The notes beneath the pieces were generated by a model that worked only from the letters and a program-made list of their open reading frames with translations, was not told the DNA's origin and did not search any database. A program made the position numbers and the translations under genes. From positions 1 to 32,595 of the forward strand of contig JAIOZM010000050.1 of assembly GCA_021740585.1 (NCBI GenBank): a stretch of DNA of 32,595 nt. The letters are read 5' to 3'. Below, piece by piece: positions 15,666-25,040 of the stretch (position 1 is the first letter of the stretch; the number at the start of each line of letters is the position of its first letter). This stretch comes from Bacteroidales bacterium (GTDB lineage Bacteria; Bacteroidota; Bacteroidia; Bacteroidales; GCA-2748055).

Positions 15666-17495
15666 ATGAAAATATTTTATTTATTTATTCTTTTACTATT
15701 TAGCCTTCATTTACAAGGACAGGTACAGCCAAATAGTATTATTGTGGATAAAACCGGTTCTGTTCATCCTTGGAATAATCTCGATCTGAACAATAATCCC
15801 GATAATTTTCAATTCGCTATTGTAACAGACCGTACAGGAGGCCACCGTGATGGAGTATTTGAAGATGCAGTGAAAAAATTGAATCTCCTCCAACCTGAAT
15901 TTGTAATGAGTGTTGGTGATATGATTGAGGGATATACCAGGGAAGAAGAGGAAATTTACCGCCAATGGGATGAATTCAACGGATTTATCGGGGAATTACA
16001 AATGCCGTTTTTCTATGTACCCGGAAACCATGATTATATTAATGATGTTATGGCTAAAATATGGAAGGAGAAGTATGGCAGGTCATATTTTCACTTTGTA
16101 TATAAAGATGTTTTATTTCTATGTCTGAACTCTGAGGAAGCCACCAAAGGTTCAAATATGGGAGGTATTGAAAAGGAACAGTACAATTACATTAAAAAGG
16201 CTATAAAAGAAAACGATAAGGTAAAGTGGACTCTGGTATTTATGCATCAGCCCTTATGGATTTTGGATAATACAAGATATTGGCCTGAAGTGGAAAACCT
16301 TCTGGCTGACAGGCAACATACTGTTTTTGTTGGACATCACCACCACTTTGTTAAATACCAGCGAAATAATGGCAAATATTTCATTCTGGCCACCACTGGA
16401 GGAGCGAGCAGGCTAAGGGGGCCTGATTTTGGAGAATTCGATCATGTTGTATGGGTTACTATGACAGATCAGGGGCCTATTATTGCCAATCTCCTTTTGG
16501 AAGGTATTTGGAATGAGGACGTTGTAAATGAAGAAATTGCCACCATTATTTCAGCCTCACCTCTGAGGTTTGAACCTTTGATAGTTGAATCAGACCGATT
16601 TGCTAAGGGCACTATGGAAATGAAGTTGGTTAATGATGCCAATTCTCCCATGAAGTATAAAATTAAAATCGATAACAGTAAAAACCTTTCTTCGGATAAG
16701 AATTTTTTGGAAGGAATTGTGCCTCCTAATAACGTTGAGATACTGAGTTCAGAAATAATGAACTCTGCTTTATCTTTAATGAATTATGAGTCGTTTAGAA
16801 TTACAGCTGAATTCAATTATATATATGAAGGAGAGAGGAATATTAAAGTGAATCAAAATTATAATTTTGCACCCACTTTGATGCATAATCTTAAAGAAGA
16901 AATCTCAAAATCTGAGGGTGAGTCGCTGAAAGAAAATAGTGATAAATATAGTATTGGTTCAGATTCCTGGATAATTGGAGATGTTTTTTCTTATAAAGGA
17001 AATGATGATGCCAGCTGTGAATTCAATGTAAGCTATGATGCTGAATATCTTAATATTGTTGCAAAAGTGAAAGATGATGAAATTGTAATTAATCCTAAAA
17101 AGTCGGTCTGGCAACAAGATGGTCTCCGCATCTATATCGATTCCCGTCCGGTACGAATTAGTGCAAGCGGTAAGGAACAAAAAAACGGTTACGATTATAT
17201 GGGAATATTTTTTAGTCCGGCACAGACAGATACAGATGAAATATCGGTATATCAAAAAGATTTGTTTCCTGAGAAAACCAAAATTACTGCAACTTATGAT
17301 GAATCCTTTTTATACTATACTATTTCAGTACCGATAGAAGCTTTAAAGGCTATGGCTGGGGGTAATTGGAAACATATACGTTTAAATATTGCCGTAAATG
17401 ATGTTGACACCAATAGCTCATCAGTTAGTTTATTCTGGCAACCTGAGTGGAGATCAGAGGAAAATGTTATTGGAAGTGGTATTTTTAAAAAGTAA
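15666..17495 (+). CDS. Secreted metallophosphoesterase with C-terminal CBM9-like domain
   Basis: The 609-residue protein has a signal peptide (~1-19). A calcineurin-like phosphoesterase domain (~46-270) shows the metal-binding motifs: Asp55 in TDRTGGHR (a variant of the usual DxH), GD at 84-85, GNHD at 120-123, His194 in MHQPLW and GHHHH at 223-227. A beta-rich linker (~290-400) follows. The last ~190 residues (WIIGDVFSYKGNDDAS, VWQQDGLRIYIDSRP) resemble the family 9 carbohydrate-binding fold. Phosphoesterases of this kind hydrolyse phosphomono- or diesters; the added domain suggests action on glycan-bound or surface substrate. It lies upstream of the DUF1080 gene with a 200-bp gap. Confidence 0.88.
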   Translation: MKIFYLFILLLFSLHLQGQVQPNSIIVDKTGSVHPWNNLDLNNNPDNFQFAIVTDRTGGHRDGVFEDAVKKLNLLQPEFVMSVGDMIEGYTREEEEIYRQWDEFNGFIGELQMPFFYVPGNHDYINDVMAKIWKEKYGRSYFHFVYKDVLFLCLNSEEATKGSNMGGIEKEQYNYIKKAIKENDKVKWTLVFMHQPLWILDNTRYWPEVENLLADRQHTVFVGHHHHFVKYQRNNGKYFILATTGGASRLRGPDFGEFDHVVWVTMTDQGPIIANLLLEGIWNEDVVNEEIATIISASPLRFEPLIVESDRFAKGTMEMKLVNDANSPMKYKIKIDNSKNLSSDKNFLEGIVPPNNVEILSSEIMNSALSLMNYESFRITAEFNYIYEGERNIKVNQNYNFAPTLMHNLKEEISKSEGESLKENSDKYSIGSDSWIIGDVFSYKGNDDASCEFNVSYDAEYLNIVAKVKDDEIVINPKKSVWQQDGLRIYIDSRPVRISASGKEQKNGYDYMGIFFSPAQTDTDEISVYQKDLFPEKTKITATYDESFLYYTISVPIEALKAMAGGNWKHIRLNIAVNDVDTNSSSVSLFWQPEWRSEENVIGSGIFKK

Positions 17496-17697
17496 TGAGG
17501 CACATCGGGGTTTCTGGATACTTTGTTGAATTAAAGTATTAATTTCCCCATATCCTTTTAAAACAATCAATGTGAATATCTGGGCTTCTCGAAATATCTA
17601 TTTATAATCGTTTGTGATTAATCTTTGTAAATACGATTTTTTTATAGAAATTTACTTTCTGAATATTTAACTAAATTACAGTAAAACCATACAAATT

Positions 17698-18468
17698 ATG
17701 AAAAACTCAAAATTTTATTATTCGTTTTTGTTTGCAGCCTTTGTTTCTATGTTCGTTTTTGTTGGATGTAAGCCTAAAGCTGAAAGTGAAAACAAAAGTG
17801 ATCAAACAGCAGAAGCTGTTGTCGAAGACGACTGGATAGTTATGTTTGATGGAACAAGTACCGACGGTTGGAGAAATTATGGAAAAGAAACCTTCCCTGA
17901 AAGTGGATGGATTATTGAAGATGGAGCTTTAAAGTGTTTAGGATCAGGTCATGGTGAAGCCGGTGGATCTGGTGGCGATATCATTTTCGATAGGAAGTTT
18001 AAAGATTTTCATTTAAAACTGGAATGGAAAATTTCAGAGGGTGGAAATAGCGGTATATTTTATTTGGCACAGGAGTTAGAAGGTGAACCAATCTGGAAAT
18101 CTGCACCCGAGATGCAGGTACTTGACAATCTGAAGCACATTGATGCAAATCTTGGTAAAGATGGAAACCGTCAGGCCGGATCCTTATATGATCTTATACC
18201 AGCCGTTCCACAAAACGCTGTAGCGCCGGGAGAATGGAATGAAGTTGAACTCATGGTATATCAGGGAACCGTTATTCACAAGCAGAACGGTGAAGTAGTT
18301 CTGGAATATCATTTGGCTACCCCAGATTGGGATGCCATGATTGCGGGTTCAAAATTCAAAGATTTTCCTGAATTCGGCAAGTATAAAGAAGGTTACATCG
18401 GATTACAGGATCACGGAAACGATGTTTGGTTCAGGAATATTTCAATTAAAGATTTAAGTGTTGAGTAG
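17698..18468 (+). CDS. DUF1080 (3-keto-disaccharide hydrolase family) lipoprotein
   Basis: The 256-residue lipoprotein has a hydrophobic leader ending in FVGC. After an acidic linker comes one DUF1080 domain (~45-254): IVMFDGTSTDGWRNYG, GWIIEDGALKCLG, FHLKLEWKISEGGNSGIFY, EMQVLD and the final GYIGLQDHGNDVWFRNISIK. The fold is a concanavalin-like jelly roll; characterised relatives act on 3-keto-glycosides. Gfo/Idh/MocA oxidoreductase, also typical of 3-keto-sugar pathways, lies 3.5 kb further on. A strong terminator follows. Confidence 0.92.
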   Translation: MKNSKFYYSFLFAAFVSMFVFVGCKPKAESENKSDQTAEAVVEDDWIVMFDGTSTDGWRNYGKETFPESGWIIEDGALKCLGSGHGEAGGSGGDIIFDRKFKDFHLKLEWKISEGGNSGIFYLAQELEGEPIWKSAPEMQVLDNLKHIDANLGKDGNRQAGSLYDLIPAVPQNAVAPGEWNEVELMVYQGTVIHKQNGEVVLEYHLATPDWDAMIAGSKFKDFPEFGKYKEGYIGLQDHGNDVWFRNISIKDLSVE

Positions 18469-18516
18469 TTTTGTGACGACAATTTTTTTGCACTCTATAG
18501 CAGTCAATTTATTATT

Positions 18517-18557
18517 AATAAAGCTCCCTGAAGATTTTCACGGAGCTTTATTTTTTT
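18517..18557. terminator. Terminator between DUF1080 and dehydrogenase genes
   Basis: AATAAAGCTCC (18517-18527) pairs exactly with GGAGCTTTATT (18542-18552), with an inner TGAA / TTCA stem, then T residues. It lies between convergent genes and probably serves the plus-strand gene. Confidence 0.85.
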
Positions 18558-18620
18558 AAAGGCAAAATGTGCAGATAATAATTAATCCTGGATTCCTAAA
18601 ACCAATGTCTGTCACCAATT

Positions 18621-19568
18621 CTATTTAACCAAAGTTTTGCTAAATTCAGAGATGTTTTTAGCCAGTCCTGCAATGAGTTTTTGTCTGGATTCAATACTTG
18701 CCCAGGCAATATGTGGGGTAATAACAAGTTTATCTTTATCCATCAATCGGAGTAAAGGATTATCGCCATTAATAGGTTCATGTTCCATTACGTCAATTCC
18801 TGCAGCACCAATAATATTTTCATTTAGAGCTCTGGCCAGATCTTTTTCAACAATTATGCCTCCGCGCCCTGTATTTAAAAGTATGGCACAGGGCTTCATC
18901 TTCTTCATACGATCCAGGTTTATCAAATCTTTGGTTTGATTGTTTAATGGTGCATGAATACTTATAATATCTGAAGTTGAAAGTAAGGTGTCGAGATCAA
19001 AGCGTCTGTAATTAACGTTGTTATTCATACCTGAGGTTGAATAAAAAGCTACATCCATCCCAAATGCTTCGCCTATTTGAGCCACCCTGCGGCCAATTTT
19101 TCCAAGACCAATAATTCCCAGTCTTTTTCCGCTTAATTCCCAAAAAGGAAAGCCAAGATGTGTGAACATCCCAGACCGGGAATAGGCTCCTGATTTTACA
19201 TAATTGTCGAAGTAATAGGGTCTGTTTACCAGGTGGAGTAATAAAGTAAAGGTAAGCTGTGCCACAGATTCAGTAGAATAGCCCACAACATTTTTGACGC
19301 TAATCCCTTTTTCTCTGGCATAGTCAAGATCTACATTATTCATACCCGTGGCTGAAATACAAATGAGTTTCAGATTGGGCAGGGCTTGTAAAATACTTTT
19401 ATCCAGAATTACCTTGTTTGTAATAATTACATCTTTATTTTTTGATCTTTCAATAATTTCATCTTTGGATGTTGTTTCATATATGTCAAGCTTTCCTTGC
19501 TTTTCAAGTATCCTGAAATTCTGAACTTCACCTACCGTTTTTGCGTCTAAGAATACAATATTTATCAT
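18621..19568 (-). CDS. D-2-hydroxyacid dehydrogenase
   Basis: The 315-residue NAD-dependent enzyme interconverts a D-2-hydroxyacid and its 2-oxoacid. The Rossmann motif GLGKIG is at 154-159, followed by HAPLNNQTKDLIN. The catalytic Arg235 (in NTGRGG), Glu264 (in MEHEP) and His286 (in TPHIAWAS) are all present. Glycerate/hydroxypyruvate reductases look most similar, but D-lactate-type substrates are possible. The start is 9 bp after the stop of the SMP-30 gene, so they form an operon and may act in one sugar-acid pathway. Confidence 0.93.
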   Translation of the reverse strand: MINIVFLDAKTVGEVQNFRILEKQGKLDIYETTSKDEIIERSKNKDVIITNKVILDKSILQALPNLKLICISATGMNNVDLDYAREKGISVKNVVGYSTESVAQLTFTLLLHLVNRPYYFDNYVKSGAYSRSGMFTHLGFPFWELSGKRLGIIGLGKIGRRVAQIGEAFGMDVAFYSTSGMNNNVNYRRFDLDTLLSTSDIISIHAPLNNQTKDLINLDRMKKMKPCAILLNTGRGGIIVEKDLARALNENIIGAAGIDVMEHEPINGDNPLLRLMDKDKLVITPHIAWASIESRQKLIAGLAKNISEFSKTLVK

Positions 19569-19577
19569 TTTCTAATC

Positions 19578-20534
19578 TTATTCTTTATATAAATTGGCTT
19601 TTACACCCTTCACTCCGGGAACCACGTAAAATAATCCTCCGGCATATTCTTGTTTCTCTAATTCTTTTATCGAATTCCCTGCTCTGGCAGTGGTAATAAA
19701 AAGTGTATCCAGATTCTTCCCTCCAAAAGCACATGAAGTAACATTTTTGACTGGAACATTCACTTTTTGAATAAGTTTTCCGTTTTCAGCATCAAAACAT
19801 GCTACCCCGTATCCTCCCCATAAAGCCACCCATAAATTTCCATTCTCATCAATTGTCATTCCATCTGGATGACCTGTACTATCGGGGATTTCAATGCAGA
19901 TCTCAGGATTTGAAATCTGACCCGACTCCAGATTAAAGGAATACATCATTACTTTTTGTGTAGGAGTATCAATATAATACATTTTAGTATTATCAGTCGA
20001 CCAAATAATCCCGTTAGATATCTGAACCGAGTCAATCATTTCTGAAAAACCTGATTCAGAATCGAATTTATACAAGAAAGAACCACCAAATGATCCTTCC
20101 ATTTTCATCGAACCCACCCATAATCTTCCGCTGGCGTCGCATTTTCCATCATTAAAACGATCATATTTACTTAATGATTCAGGAGTAGCTATTTTTTTCA
20201 TTTCATATGAGATAAGATTATAGAGGTATAATCCATCTTCAAGTGCTAATATCACATTTTCGCCGGTATCAGGAACAATTGTTCCGATCCTTTTACCTAA
20301 TTCAAAAATATCAGTGCTATCATTTTCCGGATTGTATCGGAAAAATTTCTTGCCTTCAATATCAATCCAATACAGTATTTCTTTAGTATGATCCCAAATA
20401 GCACCCTCACCTAATTCAGCCTGGTAAGATGGTAAAAATATTGCTTCATGACTTTTCACAGTATCAGGTTTGATGCAACTGTTCCACACAATGGTTAAAA
20501 CCGGTAAAACGAAAAAAGATAGAAAAAGCTTCAT
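19578..20534 (-). CDS. SMP-30/gluconolactonase-like lipoprotein
   Basis: The 318-residue protein is a six-bladed propeller of the SMP-30/gluconolactonase/LRE type that opens sugar lactones with a bound divalent metal. Likely ligands are in GEGAIWD (Glu), RFNDGKCD (Asn), SNGIIWS (Asn) and HPDGMTID (Asp). I start it at 20534: this gives a clean signal with lipobox NSC (Cys20), and the promoter's -7 box lies just upstream; the longer frame from 20567 would start upstream of that box. Export puts the lactonase in the periplasm, where it could act with sugar oxidases. Confidence 0.88.
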   Translation of the reverse strand: MKLFLSFFVLPVLTIVWNSCIKPDTVKSHEAIFLPSYQAELGEGAIWDHTKEILYWIDIEGKKFFRYNPENDSTDIFELGKRIGTIVPDTGENVILALEDGLYLYNLISYEMKKIATPESLSKYDRFNDGKCDASGRLWVGSMKMEGSFGGSFLYKFDSESGFSEMIDSVQISNGIIWSTDNTKMYYIDTPTQKVMMYSFNLESGQISNPEICIEIPDSTGHPDGMTIDENGNLWVALWGGYGVACFDAENGKLIQKVNVPVKNVTSCAFGGKNLDTLFITTARAGNSIKELEKQEYAGGLFYVVPGVKGVKANLYKE

Positions 20535-20556
20535 ATTTGTATAAAATTCATTGTAG

Positions 20557-20564
20557 CAAAAATA
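20557..20564 (-). promoter_or_regulatory. -7 box of the SMP-30 / dehydrogenase operon
   Basis: TATTTTTG on the minus strand is a full -7 match, 22 bp before the ATG at 20534. No good -33 box is seen. It supports the shorter start. Confidence 0.45.
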
Positions 20565-20765
20565 CAATTAATTTTAATCATTCTAAATAAGCTAAGGAAA
20601 TTAGTCCAAACAAGAATTAAATTGAATAATAAAAAATCAATTTAAATAAACTTAAAATGCAGAATACCAGATGTATATAACCTACTCATGAGTAAATAAT
20701 AAATTATTTTCTAAATTTGAAAGGAAAAGAAATGTGAAATTTAAAAGTTAAATAATACTTCTGAA

Positions 20766-21143
20766 TTAGAATAGAAATTTATTTATTAAAGCAAATAGCT
20801 CAGAAATTTTAACTGGTTTGGCAATATATGCATCGCAACCACTTTCCAATATTTTTCTCTTGTCTTCTTCAAGAGCATAGGCTGTCTGAGCAATAACCGG
20901 TATATCTTTTCTTATGGATTTTATTTCCCTGGTGGCAAAGAGGCCGCTTTTTTTGGGCAACTTTATATCCATTAGAACTATATCAATTTGTTTATTCTTT
21001 TTTATAAGCTCAATCGACTCTTCAGCAGTTTCACAGAACAACAAATCCACTTCGTAAGGCATAAAAATTTCAGAATAGAACTTTGCATTAAATAAGTCAT
21101 CTTCAACAATTAATATACATTTACCCTTAAATTTTCCTGTCAT
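20766..21143 (-). CDS. Single-domain response regulator (CheY-like receiver)
   Basis: The 125-residue protein is only a receiver domain. Acidic pocket residues Asp15 and Asp16, phosphorylation site Asp59 (in LMDIKLP), Thr87 (in AQTAYA) and Lys109 (in AKPV) are all present, so it should accept phosphate from a histidine kinase. There is no output domain and no kinase nearby, so it probably works in a phosphorelay or by binding a partner protein. Confidence 0.93.
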   Translation of the reverse strand: MTGKFKGKCILIVEDDLFNAKFYSEIFMPYEVDLLFCETAEESIELIKKNKQIDIVLMDIKLPKKSGLFATREIKSIRKDIPVIAQTAYALEEDKRKILESGCDAYIAKPVKISELFALINKFLF

Positions 21144-21337
21144 AAAGAGTTTATTAAAATTCTAAAATAGTATTAATTATTGTAATTAAATATTTCCTAC
21201 TTAACTTTTAGAAATTCTTATGCTCAACAAAATGAATGTTAAAGATGAAACTCAATAAAACTTTAGATTACCGGACTGTCGGAATCCCTTAGGTTTCATA
21301 AATATCAGGATTTAGGGATTATAGGAAAATCAATTTT

Positions 21338-21907
21338 TTATTGATTCAGGAACTCATCTGCAGACAGAATTTTTGCATATGATTTTAATGTATTCAAGGT
21401 TGAATAATGAACATCCAGTGCAGATGTAATATGTCCGTTGAATTCCAGGTCGCGTGTTGCACAGGCATCATGAATAACAATACAATTAAATCCATAATCT
21501 GCGCCGGCTCTTGTTGCAGCTTCAAGGCACATCTGAGTCTGCATTCCAAGCAAGACCAGATTTTCAATCATATTTTCTTTTAGTATTTTTAGTAAGTCGG
21601 TTTCCCGAAAAGCATTAACCTGCGTTTTTTCAATAATAATTTCACCATATACCGGCTTTACTAATTCATGTATTTCACCACCACCCTTATGGCGTACGTG
21701 GATAATAAGCAAATTATTTTCCCTGAAATATTCAAGAATTTTAAGAGCTGTTTCAGTAGCTTCAAGATTCCCCACTAAGGGCATTTTTTCCTCATTGAAA
21801 TAAAATTCCTGAATATCAATTAGGATGAGAGCTTTTTTTTCGGTTTGGGAAAAAGCTATACTTGTAGTTATGACAAGCATGGTAAATAGTAAAATAAGTA
21901 TTCTCAT
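21338..21907 (-). CDS. Exported isochorismatase-like cysteine hydrolase
   Basis: With the start at 21907 the 189-residue protein has a signal peptide (MRILILLFTMLVITTSIAFS) followed by the isochorismatase-like fold. The catalytic triad of the family is visible: Asp31 (LIDIQEF), Lys94 (EKTQVNAF) and Cys127 (MQTQMC), so it is probably a nicotinamidase/amidohydrolase-type enzyme in the periplasm. A longer frame to 22021 overlaps the upstream gene and is rejected. It follows the Gfo/Idh/MocA gene by 55 bp and is probably in the same operon. Confidence 0.87.
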   Translation of the reverse strand: MRILILLFTMLVITTSIAFSQTEKKALILIDIQEFYFNEEKMPLVGNLEATETALKILEYFRENNLLIIHVRHKGGGEIHELVKPVYGEIIIEKTQVNAFRETDLLKILKENMIENLVLLGMQTQMCLEAATRAGADYGFNCIVIHDACATRDLEFNGHITSALDVHYSTLNTLKSYAKILSADEFLNQ

Positions 21908-21962
21908 AATTTCATTATTTAACCCTATCAGAGAGATAGTTTTATTATTTGAGAAAATTGTT

Positions 21963-23588
21963 TTACACAATTTTTTCATTCTCTTTATCCCAGAATACCG
22001 TTCTTTGTTCCCGGTAAGCAATAGTAGCCATATGCGCGGTTATTGCTTCCTGAAAACCCATATTGATATTACAACTCGGAAGAATCGTCTTTCCTGTATC
22101 CAGACTTTCACGAATAGCTTCAATCCATTCTTTTATATGAAGATGTGTAGTGTCAACTCTTTTACCGCTTCGGTATGTGTACAAAAGCCCTCTGCCGGCA
22201 AAATATTGTTCTGTAGGACTTGAGACAGCATCCACATTATTTCTGCCCGGTATAAATGTGTAAATAGGCAAATCAGGCTTTATTATCCCTGTTTTAATTT
22301 TATCGCTGTATTTGGTCGATTCGCGATCAGCATAAATATTAAGGGTATTCCCTAAATCCATATAGCCATCGTGTCCCATTATCATTTTACCTCTCTCCAT
22401 ATTGCTTGCCAGGCTGGCGGAATAGAGTAGGGTAAGATCTCTATCCTTATAATCAAAACTTACCTGGAATACATCGGGAACTTCTCTTACTTCATTGATG
22501 TAATGCCCGGCTTTTTTATCTTTATAAAAGTAAACACCTCCGGAGGCCACGGCCGAGTCAGGAATGCCAAGATCCATTATCTGATTAATCGCATCATATT
22601 CGTGTGTAAGCAAATCGCCTGAGAGTCCGGTGCCATAATCCCACCAGCATCTCCATCGGAAAAACCGCTCCAGACTAAAAGGATGTTTTACTTCGCATGG
22701 CTCCTCAAATTGTTGCCAGTCAATTGTGTTTTCATTGGCATCAGGATGAATATCATAAACCCAGGCACCGTTTGGTGAATTCCTGTTGGTACATACTTCT
22801 ATCAGATTCACATTCCCGATAACACCTTTATTTATGGCTTCTCTTGCTTTAAGGTTACTTTCTGTCTGCCTTCCCTGATGACCTAATTGAAAAACAATAT
22901 TGGCTTCTTTAATAGCATTTTTTAATTCGAAAGCCTCTTCAATAGTACGTGTCATGGCTTTCTCAACATACACATGTTTGCCGTGTCTGGCTGCTTCAAT
23001 AGCCATTTTTGAATGCCAGTGATCGGGAGTAGCTATGATAACAGCATCAATATCATCTGCAGCTACCAAATCGCGCCAGTTTTTATAGATTTTTGCCTTT
23101 TTTAGAAAGCTACCGCTTATCCCTTCGCGATCTTCATTGGCTGCAGCCAACTGCGCTCTTTCTGACCGGTAATCGAATACGTCTGATACTCCATTAATCA
23201 CAATATTCAAATTATCCTGATTCAGATAATCATCGTACCTTTTATCTGAGGAATTTTTTACCGAAGCTTCCTTCAAATTATCTATTACTTCGGGGTGTGC
23301 GAAACCGGCAGCGCGCATTAATTGTTCGCCACGTATTCCGAATCCAATAAGCCCAATCCGTATCTGACGATCGCTTTTAGAATAACTGTACATATTCGGA
23401 TCTTCAGAACTTAAATTTACAACTTGCTTAAGATTACTTTTTCTATTATCCTCAAATCGCACTTTCTTTATTGCACCATAGGCCATGGCCCCTAAAACCG
23501 GAATTGTTGCAAGACCTTTTAAAACCTCTCTTCTGTTCATCCCTTCTTTTCCTGCTTCACTATTTTTATTGTCCACTTTATCTGACAT
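21963..23588 (-). CDS. Gfo/Idh/MocA family oxidoreductase, Tat-exported
   Basis: The 541-residue protein starts with a Tat-type leader (NRREVLKGLATIP near 18-30). The Rossmann fold follows: IRIGLIGFGIRGEQL binds NAD(P), and ATPDHWHSKMAIEAARHGKH then EKAMTRTIEEAF is the EKP-like catalytic lysine segment. The C-terminal half is the beta-sheet dimerisation domain. It is longer than the usual ~340-450 because of insertions in the first half (~100-150). Such secreted forms in Bacteroidota are linked to sugar oxidation at C3. It lies 4 bp after the DoxX gene. Confidence 0.92.
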   Translation of the reverse strand: MSDKVDNKNSEAGKEGMNRREVLKGLATIPVLGAMAYGAIKKVRFEDNRKSNLKQVVNLSSEDPNMYSYSKSDRQIRIGLIGFGIRGEQLMRAAGFAHPEVIDNLKEASVKNSSDKRYDDYLNQDNLNIVINGVSDVFDYRSERAQLAAANEDREGISGSFLKKAKIYKNWRDLVAADDIDAVIIATPDHWHSKMAIEAARHGKHVYVEKAMTRTIEEAFELKNAIKEANIVFQLGHQGRQTESNLKAREAINKGVIGNVNLIEVCTNRNSPNGAWVYDIHPDANENTIDWQQFEEPCEVKHPFSLERFFRWRCWWDYGTGLSGDLLTHEYDAINQIMDLGIPDSAVASGGVYFYKDKKAGHYINEVREVPDVFQVSFDYKDRDLTLLYSASLASNMERGKMIMGHDGYMDLGNTLNIYADRESTKYSDKIKTGIIKPDLPIYTFIPGRNNVDAVSSPTEQYFAGRGLLYTYRSGKRVDTTHLHIKEWIEAIRESLDTGKTILPSCNINMGFQEAITAHMATIAYREQRTVFWDKENEKIV

Positions 23589-23592
23589 CTCA

Positions 23593-24090
23593 CTAATTTT
23601 TAACTTTAAAAATAAACGTATCTAAACCTATTTTCATACTGGTTGGGAAGAGGTATAGTACCCACAAACCAGCCATTTCAATAAGAGTTTTATTTACAAA
23701 CAGATAATTACCTTCAGAGGGAATAGCATAATTAAAACCAATAATTGGAGGATGAGACAAGTAATAGAAAGCCAGCAATAACATGCCTCCAAGGGTGAAC
23801 AGCTGAGTGAATAACCCAAGAATGAGTCCTAATCCAATCGCCGTTAATCCATATATATTTATGAAATCAACTAATTTGAGAAGCTCGGGTGAAGCTGCTA
23901 TAAATTTAAAAAATCCTGAAAATAAACCTCCTGAATCAAGCAGATAACCTACAGATGTCCAGTTTGGATTTAATATTTTAGTAATTCCTTCATATAAAAA
24001 ATGCCAGCCAATCATGACCCGGAATACAACCAAAATACTCAATTGATAATTGCTGTAATCCTGATTTATTCCTCTGAAAAACCTTTTCAT
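23593..24090 (-). CDS. DoxX family membrane protein
   Basis: The 165-residue protein has four likely membrane helices with the DoxX pattern (VVFRVMIGWHFLYEGITKI near the N-terminus, LGLILGLFTQLFTLGGMLLLAFYYLSHPP). DoxX proteins are often thought to link membrane quinones to secreted oxidoreductases. It is the first gene of an operon with the Tat-exported oxidoreductase, ending 4 bp before it, which fits an electron-acceptor partner. That role is inference. Confidence 0.88.
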   Translation of the reverse strand: MKRFFRGINQDYSNYQLSILVVFRVMIGWHFLYEGITKILNPNWTSVGYLLDSGGLFSGFFKFIAASPELLKLVDFINIYGLTAIGLGLILGLFTQLFTLGGMLLLAFYYLSHPPIIGFNYAIPSEGNYLFVNKTLIEMAGLWVLYLFPTSMKIGLDTFIFKVKN

Positions 24091-24328
24091 TTAAAATGGG
24101 TATTTAATAATCTTTGTATTTTTTTTGAAGCACTAAAAGTAAGGAAAATATGAAATAATCATTATAAAACAGACGTTTTTGAGAGTATTTTGATCCTAAT
24201 TATTGATAACTAATGAATTAAGGATATATTGCAGGAATAAACCATGAATACTAAAAAAGAAGTCAGGAGGAGTGCGATTTTTTTCATAGAGGGTAATTTT
24301 ATTTAGCAAGCTATTGTGAAAACATTCC

Positions 24329-24781
24329 CTAATGCCCAAGTGCTTTTAACCAATGATTATCTGGTGATATAATTTTTCTTGTTTTTAAATTGAACAGTGC
24401 GCCTTTGAAAATAGCAGTACTGCATACTTTGCCTTCTTCATTCTTCATTTCCTGAATAAAGAAAAAGATCCGGTTTCCTTCAATTTTACTTTTCGTACTT
24501 ATCGTAATATTTTGATTTAACTTTATTTCACGTTTAAATTTAACACATACTTCTAATATTACCGGGCCAATACCACTTTTTTTGACATGATCTCGTCCAA
24601 AGGAACTAATATCCAGAATGTCCCATCGGGCTCGCTCATAAAGATCTAAATACCGGGCATTGTTAACATGATTATACTCATCGAGAAGGTCGTCGCTTAC
24701 ATTAAATTGGTAGGAAAATTCTTTTGATTTTTCCGAAATTTCAGATTCGGAATTTGAACGGTTTTCTTTATATCCAGACAT
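24329..24781 (-). CDS. Acyl-CoA thioesterase, hot-dog fold (4HBT type)
   Basis: The 150-residue protein has the 4-hydroxybenzoyl-CoA-thioesterase segment DEYNHVNNARYLDLYERARWD (~34-54), with the conserved DxxxHVNNA...ER that carries the catalytic aspartate region, and the following beta strands of the hot-dog fold. The first ~20 residues are polar and unlike the family. It hydrolyses acyl-CoA thioesters in the cytoplasm; chain length is unknown. It stands alone between two gaps of ~240 bp that hold no visible gene. Confidence 0.88.
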   Translation of the reverse strand: MSGYKENRSNSESEISEKSKEFSYQFNVSDDLLDEYNHVNNARYLDLYERARWDILDISSFGRDHVKKSGIGPVILEVCVKFKREIKLNQNITISTKSKIEGNRIFFFIQEMKNEEGKVCSTAIFKGALFNLKTRKIISPDNHWLKALGH

Positions 24782-25040
24782 AAAAAATAAAATATATTAT
24801 AATTGATATTTTAGGTGAAATAACAAATATAATAAATTAGGAATTAGCAAAAACGAATGTCTCGGATATTATTATTGACTATTTCGGATTAATAGTACCT
24901 CGTAGTATATGAGATTGATGAATTTGCAGAACACCAATGATTGAAATTCTAATCTGTGAATCGGAAGTGGCCTTATTTCAATCTTTAATAATGAATTTAT
25001 TATTCATTCTTCAGATAGCTGTAATACAAAAAGAAATGGG

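Noticed and set aside
15711..15965. Minus-strand frame within the phosphoesterase gene
   Set aside because: Antisense to a gene with all metal-binding motifs; no separate evidence.
21908..22021. N-terminal extension of the isochorismatase-like gene
   Set aside because: It overlaps the upstream oxidoreductase and places the clear signal peptide in the interior of the protein.
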